Below, piece by piece: positions 7,381 to 16,925 of a stretch of DNA of 64,000 bases (within the stretch, counting starts at the first letter, position 1; each line of letters starts with the position of its first letter). Below the pieces are notes generated by a model that saw only the letters and a program-made list of their open reading frames with translations, made no database searches and had not been told where the DNA came from. A program made the translations under genes and the position numbers. Where the stretch lies: positions 1-64,000 of the forward strand of contig NW_026971219.1 in assembly GCF_963678635.1 (NCBI RefSeq), given 5' to 3'. This DNA comes from Symsagittifera roscoffensis (lineage: Eukaryota; Xenacoelomorpha; Acoela; Convolutidae).

Positions 7381-8010
7381 TTAAATTTTTTTTTCCATTA
7401 TAAATTTAACAAACAAAGTATTTGAATCAATCTCTAAACGACCATAACCACTCAAAATGATATCAATAATTTTAGAAAACTCGGCGGCATTATCACCATT
7501 CAAAATATGAATGAAGCGTTCAATTGTTACATTAGTGATTAAATCAGTTTGAGTTTGAATGGATCGAGTTTGTGAAGCAAAGCAAACTTGTGGCAATCTT
7601 CTTCGTAGAGAAGCACCACCAATGTCAGTTGAGTTGATAATAGAATTGTTGTAGTTGACAGCAATTTTTAATTTTTCCATCAGGGGTCCCGATAGGTGAA
7701 GTTTACTGCAACCCAATATTAGATGCTTGAAAGATGAGAGTAGACAAGGTACAACGAAAGTGGTTGAGGTCATCTTTTTCACTACGTCGACACAATCCTT
7801 GGTTACTTCGATGAGAACATGGATGTGGGGATGGTCATTGTCGAGCAATTGGGCGCAAGACTCGTTCTGAATTGAGTGGGTTGCAAATGCAAAGTTTGTG
7901 TTTAGAGGGAGTTGTGAGGCGTCGGGTTCGTTGTTCAGAATAAAAAATTTAAAATTTTTTCGAAATTTTTTAAAAAATTCAGGCGACTGCTCATACATTG
8001 CTTCAACCAT
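7381..8010 (-). CDS. Uncharacterised protein with HUH-like motif, copy 2
   Basis: Identical in protein sequence to the 1143-1772 gene (209 residues), with FFILNN at 22-27, HPHIHVLI at 60-67 and the TQT motif at 153-155. The intact duplicate carries no stop or frameshift, but the duplication is so recent that this says little about selection. It is convergent with the protease gene and lies downstream of the PC4-like gene on the same strand, so the two minus-strand genes may be co-transcribed. It could instead be an element-specific protein with no enzymatic role; a decisive test is a structure-based search for a HUH fold. Confidence 0.6.
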   Translation of the reverse strand: MVEAMYEQSPEFFKKFRKNFKFFILNNEPDASQLPLNTNFAFATHSIQNESCAQLLDNDHPHIHVLIEVTKDCVDVVKKMTSTTFVVPCLLSSFKHLILGCSKLHLSGPLMEKLKIAVNYNNSIINSTDIGGASLRRRLPQVCFASQTRSIQTQTDLITNVTIERFIHILNGDNAAEFSKIIDIILSGYGRLEIDSNTLFVKFIMEKKI

Positions 8011-8058
8011 TCTGCTGGTTAAATCAAATTATTCAAACGTTTTTTTTTTGTTTCTGTT

Positions 8059-8493
8059 TCAGGCAACTCTACACTTTTTATTTTTCGAGTATTCATCATC
8101 CGCATCGTTTTCATCGCCACTTTCAGCACATTCTTTTTTGGGAGGGACTAATCGTTTTGACGTGTATCGTCTTTTATGATGTTTATCATTCACAGCTGAG
8201 GAGGATGAGGAGGAGGAGGAAGAAGATGAAGTCTTTTCACCAGTTTGTTTTTTAACCAATTTTTTAATCTTTGAATAATTATCTGCCAAACAATCAAATT
8301 CTCTTGTCGTTAAGGTCACTGCTTGATAACATTTAAATACACCATCTTCATTCTTTTTATATAACTTAACTGTGATATATGTACCCGTTTTGTCAAAAGT
8401 TTTCGTTCCAACCCGTACAATGCGTTTTTCTCCCGAAGATATATCTTGAAAATCATCGTAAAAGTCTGTATCATTTTCTAGCGACGAGTACAT
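8059..8493 (-). CDS. PC4-like small nuclear protein, copy 2
   Basis: Twin of the 1821-2255 gene, 144 residues from the ATG at 8493 (the frame is open to 8580). It has the same acidic N-terminus, PC4-like core at 38-80, 11-serine run and basic/acidic tail. T8083 instead of A1845 changes one Asn to Lys seven residues from the C-terminus (KNKK instead of NNKK), making the basic tail slightly longer. It is the only amino-acid difference I found between the duplicated intact genes. Confidence 0.65.
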   Translation of the reverse strand: MYSSLENDTDFYDDFQDISSGEKRIVRVGTKTFDKTGTYITVKLYKKNEDGVFKCYQAVTLTTREFDCLADNYSKIKKLVKKQTGEKTSSSSSSSSSSSAVNDKHHKRRYTSKRLVPPKKECAESGDENDADDEYSKNKKCRVA

Positions 8494-9133
8494 AGTGGTG
8501 GTGGTAACGGTAGTGACTTGTTGGTTCAACTGTTTTATGATAGAATGAAATGAATAATGAATTGGATAGAAGATAAACAAATATCTGTGGATTTACTTTT
8601 ATGGCGCCCCTTCAGCCTATAGTGGGAGAATTTAATTAGTTTTTGCAATTGGATTTGTATAAGATAAAAGCGTGTTTATTGCATCTGTCATTTCTGTCTG
8701 GAAAGCACTTGAATGGGTCATAAATCTCAGTTAATGTTACATGTCGGCATACATGTACTCACTTTGAAGTGGAGATAGCTTTCGGTTGAATCTGTCTGGC
8801 AAATTCCCGTTTTAGCTCATAAATCTCAACGTTTTTACCCTGGCGGCATGCATGTTATCTCTTTGAAGTGTAAAATTTTTGTCATTTTGTGCTTAGGGTA
8901 TCATAAAAAGGCGCCATGCTGTTTCTTTGAAGTATAGATTTTCAAAGCGTTCACATTTCTTCTTTAATTGCAAAAGCCCTGAAAACATATTAAAATTTCA
9001 CAAAACCAGATTTATGGTAATTGGCTAAATCTTAGACCACCAGCAATAAAAAACTAAAAGTGGTAGGTCAAACTAAATCTACTCACTATTTTTATTCAAT
9101 CTCTCAAAATCAGTCAATACAAAATTTTCAACG
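8494..9133. promoter_or_regulatory. Divergent promoter region with three iterated modules, copy 2
   Basis: Same 640-bp region as 2256-2895. The three TCATAAA...CTTTGAAGT modules lie at 8718-8773, 8817-8872 and 8901-8936. No base differences from copy 1 were noticed. Confidence 0.5.
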
Positions 9134-9802
9134 ATGGCAACTCCCCTGCAAATCATTTCAATTAATTCTCTTGAAAGAGCTATATTATACCAAACTTATA
9201 CCAGAGATTCTATCGTAGTGGTTCAACAGGAACGGAAAATGCGTCATCGAAAAACAAGTCCTTTCAACGATCTTGATCCAGGAAGCAGAGAATTCGATGA
9301 ATGGGTCACTAAAAACCATATGATGTTACCCAACTATTTGCTAGATCAAATTGGTATCCTCATACAAAACAGAAAACAGGTCTACGAGAGTTGCTGTGTG
9401 ACTGAATCGTATCCTGCGCTGAAGCGCACAGATATTCAAGACCCTACTTGCCTTGATCGTTCACCGAGAAAAATACTGTTTAACTATGATTGCCAATCGA
9501 TCCCCTTTTACGAAAATCAGGAAGGATCCATTAGAGATTTAGCAGAGCGAGAAAGCTACTGGAACATTGAGTCGATTGAATCACCAGATTCATTAGAGAA
9601 AAAAGATGAGGACCAGCAGACGCCCAAAACCCCAATAAAACCGGATATTTTTTCAATCACTCAACAACAGCAGCAGCATACTTCTTCTTTTTCTTCTTCC
9701 GGCAGTCAAAGTCCCACTGCACCAAACTTAGTGGCTGAGACGCCTCCTATCAATGCTTGCTTTGCGCCGAAAAAACGCAAACTGCAATTTAGAGATCTCT
9801 GA
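9134..9802 (+). CDS. Uncharacterised nuclear-type protein with C-terminal NLS, copy 2
   Basis: Identical in protein sequence to the 2896-3564 gene (222 residues), with a Gln run, Ser-rich stretch, two S/T-P-x-K sites (Ser110, Thr166) and C-terminal PKKRK. In this copy it is followed, after a 1.67-kb non-coding gap, by the intact polymerase gene on the same strand. The polymerase also ends in a Ser-rich tail with a basic KKRRK cluster, so both proteins appear built for nuclear import. Confidence 0.72.
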   Translation: MATPLQIISINSLERAILYQTYTRDSIVVVQQERKMRHRKTSPFNDLDPGSREFDEWVTKNHMMLPNYLLDQIGILIQNRKQVYESCCVTESYPALKRTDIQDPTCLDRSPRKILFNYDCQSIPFYENQEGSIRDLAERESYWNIESIESPDSLEKKDEDQQTPKTPIKPDIFSITQQQQQHTSSFSSSGSQSPTAPNLVAETPPINACFAPKKRKLQFRDL

Positions 9803-9965
9803 AAACTCAAAAAAAACTTTGTTTCCACCGAGAGTGTACCAGTTTGGGGGTTTATTATTTAGTTTGATAAGTTTTTATTATTGTGGGTGAATCTTTGTTT
9901 ACGTTTTGCTTATGATTTTTTTCTAATTTAAAGTTTGCTTTGTGATTTTCAATCAATAGAAAGGA

Positions 9966-9971
9966 AATAAA
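9966..9971 (+). terminator. Poly(A) signal, copy 2
   Basis: AATAAA 164 nt past the stop of the 9134-9802 gene. Confidence 0.5.
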
Positions 9972-10245
9972 AACAACAGAAAAAATTAATAGCAAAAAAA
10001 TCAAAATAACTTTAAAAAGTCGGCATAAAAGTCTAAAAGTATAAATTTTGATAAATTTCTCGTCAAATCCAACTTAATTATATCAGTTTTTTTAATGCTC
10101 ATTTCGAAAAATCAAAAAAAATAAACTGAATACTCTTCCTAAGATTTTATCTAATGATGTTGAAACAAAAAACATAAAAATGTTTTTGTTATGTTTTTTC
10201 ATAATAGTTTTCAAAATATAAATATTAACACAGAAAAAGATAAAG

Positions 10246-10489
10246 AGAGAGAGAGAGAGAACTGACGATCCATAAACCCCATTATTATCCCTTTTGGGAT
10301 ATAGCTTTTTCAAAAGAAAGCTATTTATGGATGGGTCCAGCAATTCTGCCGGTTAATCAACCATAGTTACTTTTGGCTCTTTACACTCTCTGTTTTTGTT
10401 TTTTTTCTCTCTCTCTCTCTAATATGTCTACAGCCTGGTGGAGTTAGCCAGGACTCTTAGGAGTAGACTTTAGAGAGTGTATGAGCCAG
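10246..10489. other. Palindrome-rich structured intergenic element, copy 2
   Basis: Same pair of fold-back units as at 4008-4250. The only change is in the T/CT tract (T8(CT)7 here against T9(CT)6), which leaves the stems intact. Confidence 0.5.
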
Positions 10490-10956
10490 TATAAAGCATT
10501 ATATATAATAAAATTACATGTCTATAACAGATTTCACGTTTAATAATACTCATTTTCAGGTTAAAATGGTTTAAAAATTCAAAATATGTTTTTTTTCTCG
10601 ATTTTTCAACATGGGTTACAACCCTGTCCAATAAATCACGACAAATTGATTGGACCAGGTTTCATTGGATTTGGAGACAAAAAAGTTTTTTGGTAATTTT
10701 TGTTTTTTTTTTTCACTACAAGAATATGTACTAAAAAAGAAATATCTCAAATTTTTGAACCGACATTTTAGTGGGGCAAGCGTTTCAGAGGTTCCTAATG
10801 AATAGCACTGCCGGGTAGTTATTGCCTACTGTACCAAACGGTCCTGCATCAATCTTTTGATGAACTATATGTGAAATTTGTCATAGAATACTAATTTATT
10901 TGAGAAATGAACAAAATTCTCAACTACCTTTTATCATTTTTGTCAGGTATGTTCGA

Positions 10957-11002
10957 CTTGACTTGATTGGTGGGTCTTCCTTGCTTGACTTGATTGGTGG
11001 GT
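10957..11002 (+). repeat. 27-bp-spaced direct repeat upstream of the polymerase gene, copy 2
   Basis: CTTGACTTGATTGGTGGGT twice, each with an ATTGG (inverted CCAAT) box, about 470 bp before the start codon of the intact polymerase gene. The rest of 9803-11469 holds no convincing gene. Confidence 0.45.
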
Positions 11003-11469
11003 TACCATTTTGGTTGAAACAAAAAAACTTGGCAAAAAAATTCAAATATATTTTCAATTTTTAGTCAAGTTGACTAAATAGGGAAGTTGATAATAGCAGT
11101 GGGTGTTAACATTCACACACTTTAGGTAAAAGAAATAACATTCCCGGGTTGATCCTTTATGGAATTGTCAGCTACTCTAACCACAAGTATTTATGCTGTT
11201 TAATACAGTTGAGTCATTTACCCAATATCGAATTGACAGTCATTTCATAAAACCACATAAAGCCCCAAAACTACAACCACTTTAAAGCCACTGTTGATTT
11301 TATGCTTCACCCACGTAATTGAATTTAATTAATTGAGTCTTGATCCAAATTTTGTTTTTGAAAAACTTTTCACTTCTCGCTTTTGCTTTGTCGAAATCAG
11401 CTTTGGTAAAACTTGAAAAATTTCTTGAAAAGAATTCTTCTTTCCTGAACACTCAATCTTGAACCAACA

Positions 11470-12530
11470 ATGCCTAACTCAAGTGGAAAACAGACACCAG
11501 TCATTTGTTCGACCTGCTCGAAAGTCTTTAGTTCACCAAGGAACTTGAGACGACATGAACAAAATATCCATAAGATATTCGCAGCCCCACCGCCACCAAC
11601 TAAATGTGACGAATGTCGAGAATCCTTCAGCTCGCTGGCAGAAGCTAGGGAACACGTCGAGCTAGCTCACAACGTCTCAACTGATAGTCTTTGTATCTAC
11701 TGTCATACAATCTTCCTCTCCGTTGAGAAGTTCCGGCAACATATGTCGAAAAACCATCAACTACCCATTTGGACTCCCGGAAATGAGGTGGGAACATCAT
11801 CTGCTCCAACTGAATCTGCGTTTAGGGGAAAGTTAAGACGATACGAGTTGAGCGTTAAGGAGGATGAATTGGATCTGATGAATGTAATCATGCGAAACAA
11901 AGAGGAAATTGTTGCGTTGATAGACGAAAGAGTGCAGGAAGGACCCTGTAAATTTCAACTGCATGTGGACGTGAGTATGATTAAGTTCTCGAGCGATACA
12001 AACGAAACTGGTGACGGGGAGTTACGCCACGAGAAGACCATGTTATATCTGAATTCTAAGATGATCAATGTCTTCTTCAATGGAATCGAGAAAGAGACAT
12101 ATTTGGAAATGATTGAGCATATGGTCAATGCCATCAACACGTTCGCTTCCCACGGTAGCGGTTGGATTGTGGAGCGCATTGAAAAGCTGGCTGTAAGTTT
12201 TGCAGCATTTTCTCCTATCCGTGCTGGCTCATACATTGACCTTCCCGATTCATTGAAACCGGTGAAACAGAGTTTCACCAACATTAAAACGAGAAACGAT
12301 CAGAAGTGCTTTCTATACTGCTTTGTGGCCGCGTACCATGATCGATATTCAGAGACCACAACTGCTCTTTATCCTGCTGCCCAAAGCTACCAACATCGAA
12401 ACAAACTGAAAAATTACAAGCTCTCCCAAGAACATGTTGTGAAAATTGAAGGCTGGTACGAGATGCCAATGGGACTATATGATATTGACCGATTTGAACA
12501 ACTTAACAACTGTCAAGTCAATGTATTCCG
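11470..12530 (+). CDS. Protein-primed family-B DNA polymerase, exon 1 (zinc fingers and N-terminal region)
   Basis: Exon 1 supplies 353 codons and two bases of the next. It opens with three C2H2 zinc fingers, each C-x2-C-x12-H-x4-H: Cys13/Cys16/His29/His34, Cys46/Cys49/His62/His67 and Cys75/Cys78/His91/His96. A helical region follows, then a block (about 190-353) that I recognise as the conserved lead-in of DNA polymerases in Maverick/adintovirus-like elements. Its landmarks are FASHGSGWIVERI, FSPIRAGSYIDLP, KCFLYCFVAAYH and YDIDRFEQLNN. Its function is unknown; it may hold the protein-priming function. The exon ends at a GTGAGC donor. Reading through gives an immediate in-frame TGA, which argues for splicing. 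The ATG sits in an AACAATG context. Confidence 0.85.
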
Positions 12531-12630
12531 GTGAGCATTGATTTTTTTTTTGACAAAACATTTGTTTAATCATGTATAACACATTACGTTCATCCAGAAA
12601 CCCGAGCACTCAATTGTTTGTTTTCATTAG
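12531..12630 (+). other. Intron 1 of the polymerase gene (100 nt)
   Basis: Starts GTGAGC and ends TTTTCATTAG, GT-AG type. It splits an Arg codon after its second base (CG|G), and the protein continues in the conserved block [13 protein letters not shown]. The acceptor has a T-rich tract. Its length is typical of small invertebrate introns. Confidence 0.85.
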
Positions 12631-15203
12631 GTACAAAGAAGGTGAATTGCTACCTTTGAGAGTGTCCAGCAAATACTCAAGTGATCTATGTGTTGACCTA
12701 CTACTACTCAGCAACGGACAGACTCATCACTATGTGCTGATCACTGATTTGATGAGGGTGGTGGAATATGTGCGTGGAAAACTACACCGAGACCGAAACC
12801 AAATTTGCCGCAAATGCTTCCATACATGTTCATCCATCGATACACTACAAAGGCACCAGGAAATGTGCTACCAAGACGAGGGAGTGGTAATCACTATGCC
12901 AAAACCGGGAAAGGACACTCATCGTTTCAAAAATTTAACTGCCCGCTGGTATGTACCGAGAGTTATTTACTTTGACCTCGAATCGCTACTACTACCCGTA
13001 TACGGACCGCAACCCGACCCCGAAAAATCTAGCACCCAAACACTAGAGATTCATCAACCATGCGGTTACGCTCTGGCCGTTGTTGAATTTGGGAAGCGTG
13101 AAGTTTTAAAGTTTGAACTGAAGAGAGGAGAAAATGTTATGAAGGAATTGATCGCCTCGCTCGAATCTTTGGCGAAACAAATATACCTCGAAAAACGAAA
13201 ATATTACACGTTCACTGGCACACCAAGTTGCACGCGTGAAGAAGCGCACACTTGTTGGATATGTGAAACAGAATTTGCTGACAATGACCAAGTTGTACTT
13301 GATCACTGTCACTATACCAACAAGTTCTTGGGGTGGGCGCATAACGAATGCAATATCAATCGAAAAACGGCGAACTATATACCCGTAATAGCGCATAACT
13401 TGTCAAACTATGATCTGCATTTCATTATAAAAGCGCTCTCAAACAGTAACCCCGAAAACACTTACTCAGTGATCCCTTCCACTGAGGAGAAGTATATATC
13501 ACTCACTATGTCGGTCTATATCAAATCATACACCGATAAAAACGGAAAACTCAAAAAAGTGTATGAAAATCTACGTTTCATAGACTCCTATAAATTCATG
13601 CTCTCCCCCCTTTCAAAACTCGTCGAATACTTGCCGGAAGAAAAGTTTTTCCTACTGGAAAATTACTTTGAAGAACTTGGTTACTCATCAGAACAGATAG
13701 CATTGCTAAAACAAAAAGGTTTCTACCCGTATTCATACTTTACTAGTTTTGAAAAGTTTCGAGAAACCCGACTGCCACCTAGAAAAATGTGGAGCAACAC
13801 TTTACAGGGAGGGGAAATAAGTGTTTCGAAAAATCAGTACAACCATGCTATTAAAGTTTTCGCCGAAATGAAATGCGCATCACTAGGCGAGTACCATGAT
13901 GTATACCTAGCAACGGACGTACTACTACTCGCTTCAGTATTCGAAGCCTTTCGTGAAGTTTGTTACGAAACGTACGGGTTAGATTGTGCATGCTACTTCA
14001 CGGCTAGTAACCTCTCGGGCGATGCATTCTTAAAAGTCTGCAATGCAGACCTCAAGTTACTTACTGAAAGGGAGCATTTGAACATGGTTCAAAAAATGAT
14101 ACGGGGAGGGATGTCATCGATATATGCACGCCGTTTTTTTAAAGCCAACAACAAATACCTCGAAGACTACAATCCTGAAGAGCCCTCTAGCTATCTATTG
14201 AATATAGACGCTAACAATTTATACGGGGGTATTATGAAACACTGTCCCCTTCCCATCAAAGATTTCTCAATAGTTGAGGAAAGTCTCGAATTTATTTTGC
14301 AAACCGACGATAAATCTGAGTGGGGATACATTTTGGAAGTGGATCTCAGTATACCTGAAGAACTTCAAGATTACTTTGCAGACTACCCTCTAGCCCCCTC
14401 ACGTGAAGTTATCGGCACGGATAAACTAAGTAATGAGCAAATACAGATGTTAGGGGAGATGGGGGTCACGTCGCTACCAAAGGTACCAAAACTGGTTCAA
14501 ACATTAGATCCAAAGGAAGGCTACGTTCTGCACTACCTCACATTAAAACTCTACATAGAACTAGGCTTAAGAGTTAACAAATTGATTAAGGTCTTAAAAT
14601 TTCGTCAAGGTAGATGGATGGAGCCCTTTGTCGATTTAAACACTCAATTGAGAATGTCAGCGCGCAACAAATTTGAAGAGAACTTTTACAAGCTCATCGT
14701 AAATTCAGCATTCGGTAAAACTATGGAATCAAAACTAGGACGCAAAAAACTAGAAATTATTAGAAATGAAAGAGAATTGCTTCAAAAAACAGCTTTGAAC
14801 ACGATGAAAAGCTTCCAGATAATCGACGAGGAAGTTGCTACTGTTTGTTTTGCTGTAACGAGTATTTTGTGGGACAAACCCATGATAATTGGTGCAAGTA
14901 TTTTGGATTTGTCGAAAAGATTCATGTTTTACTTTCATTATCGGCAAATGAAAGCAAGCATGAACCTTGAACTGCTATACAGTGACACAGATTCGTTTAT
15001 TTATGCGATAAAAACCGAAGACGTATACGCAGATCTGCAAAAACTGACCGATAGTTTCGATTTTTCCAACTACCCAAGCGATCACTTCTTATTCAGCAAT
15101 GTGAATAAGAAAGTTGTATTGAAATTTAAGGACGAGGCGGCGGGAAAAATCATTGCAGAATTCATCGCGTTGAAACCAAAGCTCTACTCGTTGAAATATG
15201 CAG
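12631..15203 (+). CDS. Protein-primed family-B DNA polymerase, exon 2 (exonuclease, endonuclease-VII-like insert, palm and fingers)
   Basis: Exon 2 holds the enzyme (numbering for the spliced product). A C2HC finger (Cys413, Cys416, His429, Cys433) comes first. The 3'-5' exonuclease follows: Exo I FDLES (Asp469, Glu471), Exo II HNLSNYD (Asn610, Asp615) and Exo III YLATD (Tyr779, Asp783). Between Exo I and II lies a zinc-bound endonuclease-VII/HNH-like module: Cys562-x2-Cys565, DHCH (578-581), then His591-x2-Cys594-Asn595. Polymerase motif A is DANNLYG (Asp880), motif B is KLIVNSAFG (Lys1041 to Gly1049) and motif C is YSDTDS (Asp1139, Asp1141). All catalytic residues are present. KPKLYS near the exon end is the thumb KxY-type motif. 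The exon ends CAG|GTTAGT; without splicing a TAG follows at once. Confidence 0.92.
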
Positions 15204-15734
15204 GTTAGTATTAAAAAAAAAGCACCTCTCCAAGTCCCCTCCATTTCTTTACATTAAGGGTTCCCTTCATTGGGGTTTTGGATTTTGTTGGGACCAAATT
15301 AATAACTTTTGTTGATCCCTGTCAATTTAATTAGACATAACTAGCCCTGAAAGGCTCTGATTCTTCATTTAAAAACTTAAAATGAAGAACCATTCATCAT
15401 TTAAAATGTTTTAAACAAATACTCACCACAAACGCACTTTTGTAACTTTTGACGCTAACAAATTTAAAATTTTGACATGGAATGATTTTTTGATAATGAC
15501 ACGATTTGGAATTTTTATGATTTGGAATGAATTAAGATATTTAAACTTTTTGGAATTTTTATGATTTGGAATGAATTAAGATATTTAAACTTTTTGGAAA
15601 TGAAAAAATTGGAATGTTATTAGATATTGAGTCTTCAAAATATTCAAATTTGGGAACCGTTTTGGTCATTAATACTAGAACTGGTCTTACAAAGCTGAAA
15701 TATGTTTATGGGCTAATCTTTGTTCTTTATTTAG
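15204..15734 (+). other. Intron 2 of the polymerase gene (531 nt) with a 44-bp tandem duplication
   Basis: GTTAGT donor and TTATTTAG acceptor, splitting an Asp codon after its first base (G|AT). Exon lengths 1061 + 2573 + 539 sum to 4173 nt, exactly 1391 codons, and the frame stays open, so both splice choices support each other. Inside, a 44-bp unit rich in TTTGGAATTTTTATG is repeated at 15505-15548 and 15549-15592. No gene is seen in the intron; the open frame entering exon 3 from 15614 is accidental. Confidence 0.8.
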
Positions 15735-16273
15735 ATTCAACTAGCAAAAGGAGTGCAAAAGGAGTAGTACAACACTCCCAGCAGCAACTTACACACCAGA
15801 GGTTCAGGGAAACATTACTGAGTGGAAAAACCCTTCGTATATACAACTACTCAATAAAATCGAAAGCCCATACCAACATAACCATAGCGCAGAACCGAAT
15901 TGCCCTTTCACCCTTCGATAGTAAGCGGTTCTTACTATTCGACGGGATAGGTACATTGCCCTTTGGACACAGGTCTACAGAAGAAAATGTGTTCTTCGAG
16001 GCCATTGCGGAAGAAAGCGAGTGGGCAAACTCACAGTTGACAAATACCCCGACTTATAGCAGCGAAAACAGCGAAAGCTGGCAATCGCCGGAATTCCGGG
16101 TCCCAGATTGGGGCTTTCTTCAAGAAAGCTATACGGAGGAAGAGCTTCAAGAAGAAAGCGCAGCTAGCAGTTCAAGAGACCCTCCGCCTATCAATAATCC
16201 ATTCATTCTAACAGAAACGTCTGTTCGTTCTAGTCAGAAAAAAAGGAGAAAACTTGATAAAGTTGATCAATAA
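15735..16273 (+). CDS. Protein-primed family-B DNA polymerase, exon 3 (thumb and C-terminal tail)
   Basis: The exon starts with the segment typical of the end of this polymerase family: KGVVQHS, then LTHQRFRETLL, then IALSPFDSKRFLLFDG, closing with LPFGHR. After this conserved end an unusual tail of about 90 residues follows. It is rich in Ser, Glu and Pro and closes with a basic SQKKRRKLDK cluster, a likely nuclear localisation signal. The complete protein would be 1390 residues, long for the family because of the four zinc fingers at the front and this tail. The TAA stop overlaps an AATAAA poly(A) signal. Confidence 0.85.
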
Positions 16274-16274
16274 A
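16269..16274 (+). terminator. Poly(A) signal overlapping the polymerase stop codon
   Basis: AATAAA spans the TAA stop at 16271-16273. With cleavage 10-30 nt downstream the 3' UTR would be very short. Confidence 0.5.
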
Positions 16275-16925
16275 ATTTTTCACTTGAAAATGTCGGCCAA
16301 ATTGCCTTGTTACTTGGAATTACGGCTGTACATTTGTAAATATAAAACATTCAGCAAACATTGTTTTAAGTTAAATAGACCGGCGCAAAAGAGACTGGTA
16401 ATTGCAACTTACCCTTGAAGCAGGAGCGAAGGATTGAAGCAGGAGCGAAGTTTCCCAAAGTAAGCTAATAGTAAGGATAAAAGAATCAAAATGGTGCAAG
16501 TCGAAATTAAGGGAGACTTGGAAATAAGTTTGAAAATAAAATAAGAAAGAGAAACGAACAATAATTACCAAAAATTTTTAAAAGGAAATATGAATGGTAC
16601 TTTATGTAAACTCATATTTATATGAACGAAAAGGATTAGCTTTTAGATAAAAATAAGCGAAAAAACCGCAGCCGGATATACCCATACTTATTTAGTGGTG
16701 GGAAAGTTTGGAAGGGATTAAATTTAACCACCGCGCGAAAATAAATACCAAAGTATTTTGTCTGTCGGGTGTCCTAAGAGAGAGGTCTTTTTATTTCGGG
16801 CAGGGTACTTTGGGGTCTTTAAAAAAGATGGGTCCTTTTGGACCCTACTTTTGGTAGGACCCCAAAGACCCCTACCGTCGAAAAGACCCCCCCCCCTAAG
16901 GACACACGGCGGTTTACAATACTAC
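16274..16925. other. Non-coding transition between polymerase gene and satellite
   Basis: AT-rich, no convincing gene. A short direct repeat GAAGCAGGAGCGAAG occurs twice around 16417-16450. The right part becomes G/C-tract-rich and contains a long palindrome and a run of ten C (16887-16896). No Maverick-type terminal inverted repeat can be recognised, because the opposite end is not in the window. Confidence 0.5.
16769..16905. repeat. Long imperfect palindrome at the satellite border
   Basis: Both arms are symmetric about position 16837.5. GTGTCCTAAG (16769-16778) faces CTAAGGACAC (16896-16905), GGTCTTTT (16784-16791) faces AAAAGACC (16881-16888), CTTTGGGGTC (16808-16817) faces GACCCCAAAG (16858-16867), and the centre is GGGTCC-TTTT-GGACCC (16830-16845). 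Each arm is about 68 bp, with a few mismatches and small gaps. It could be a fold-back (MITE-like) element, a degenerate inverted duplication, or a cruciform-forming boundary. Confidence 0.6.

Larger units (their letters stand above)
1..11626. repeat. Large head-to-tail tandem duplication of 6238 bp (1-5388 repeated as 6239-11626)
   Basis: Every gene and spacer in 1-5388 recurs in the same order 6238 bp further right. By eye the two copies differ at about six sites: A952/G7190, A1845/T8083, a T9(CT)6 versus T8(CT)7 tract near 4161/10399, A4564/T10803, and one C missing in the run near 4915/11153. Identity is therefore close to 99.9%. Similarity ends sharply at 5388/11626, inside codon 53 of the polymerase gene. 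The repeated unit is thus 5389-11626, and copy 1 begins about 850 bp left of the window. The near-identity indicates a very recent duplication or gene conversion; a haplotype-merging assembly artefact is the main alternative. Confidence 0.93.

Noticed and set aside
12572-12630. ATG at 12572 as start of a separate polymerase gene
   Set aside because: It lies inside intron 1; the conserved protein joins exon 1 to 12631 through a phase-correct GT-AG intron.
15614-15734. Separate gene beginning at 15614
   Set aside because: The first 40 codons are intron; the recognisable polymerase C-terminus begins at 15735 and joins the exon 2 donor in phase.
1-16925. Integrase, packaging ATPase, penton and terminal inverted repeats expected of a complete Maverick/Polinton
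   Set aside because: No reading frame with their motifs (integrase DDE, ATPase Walker A) is visible; they may lie left of the window or be lost.
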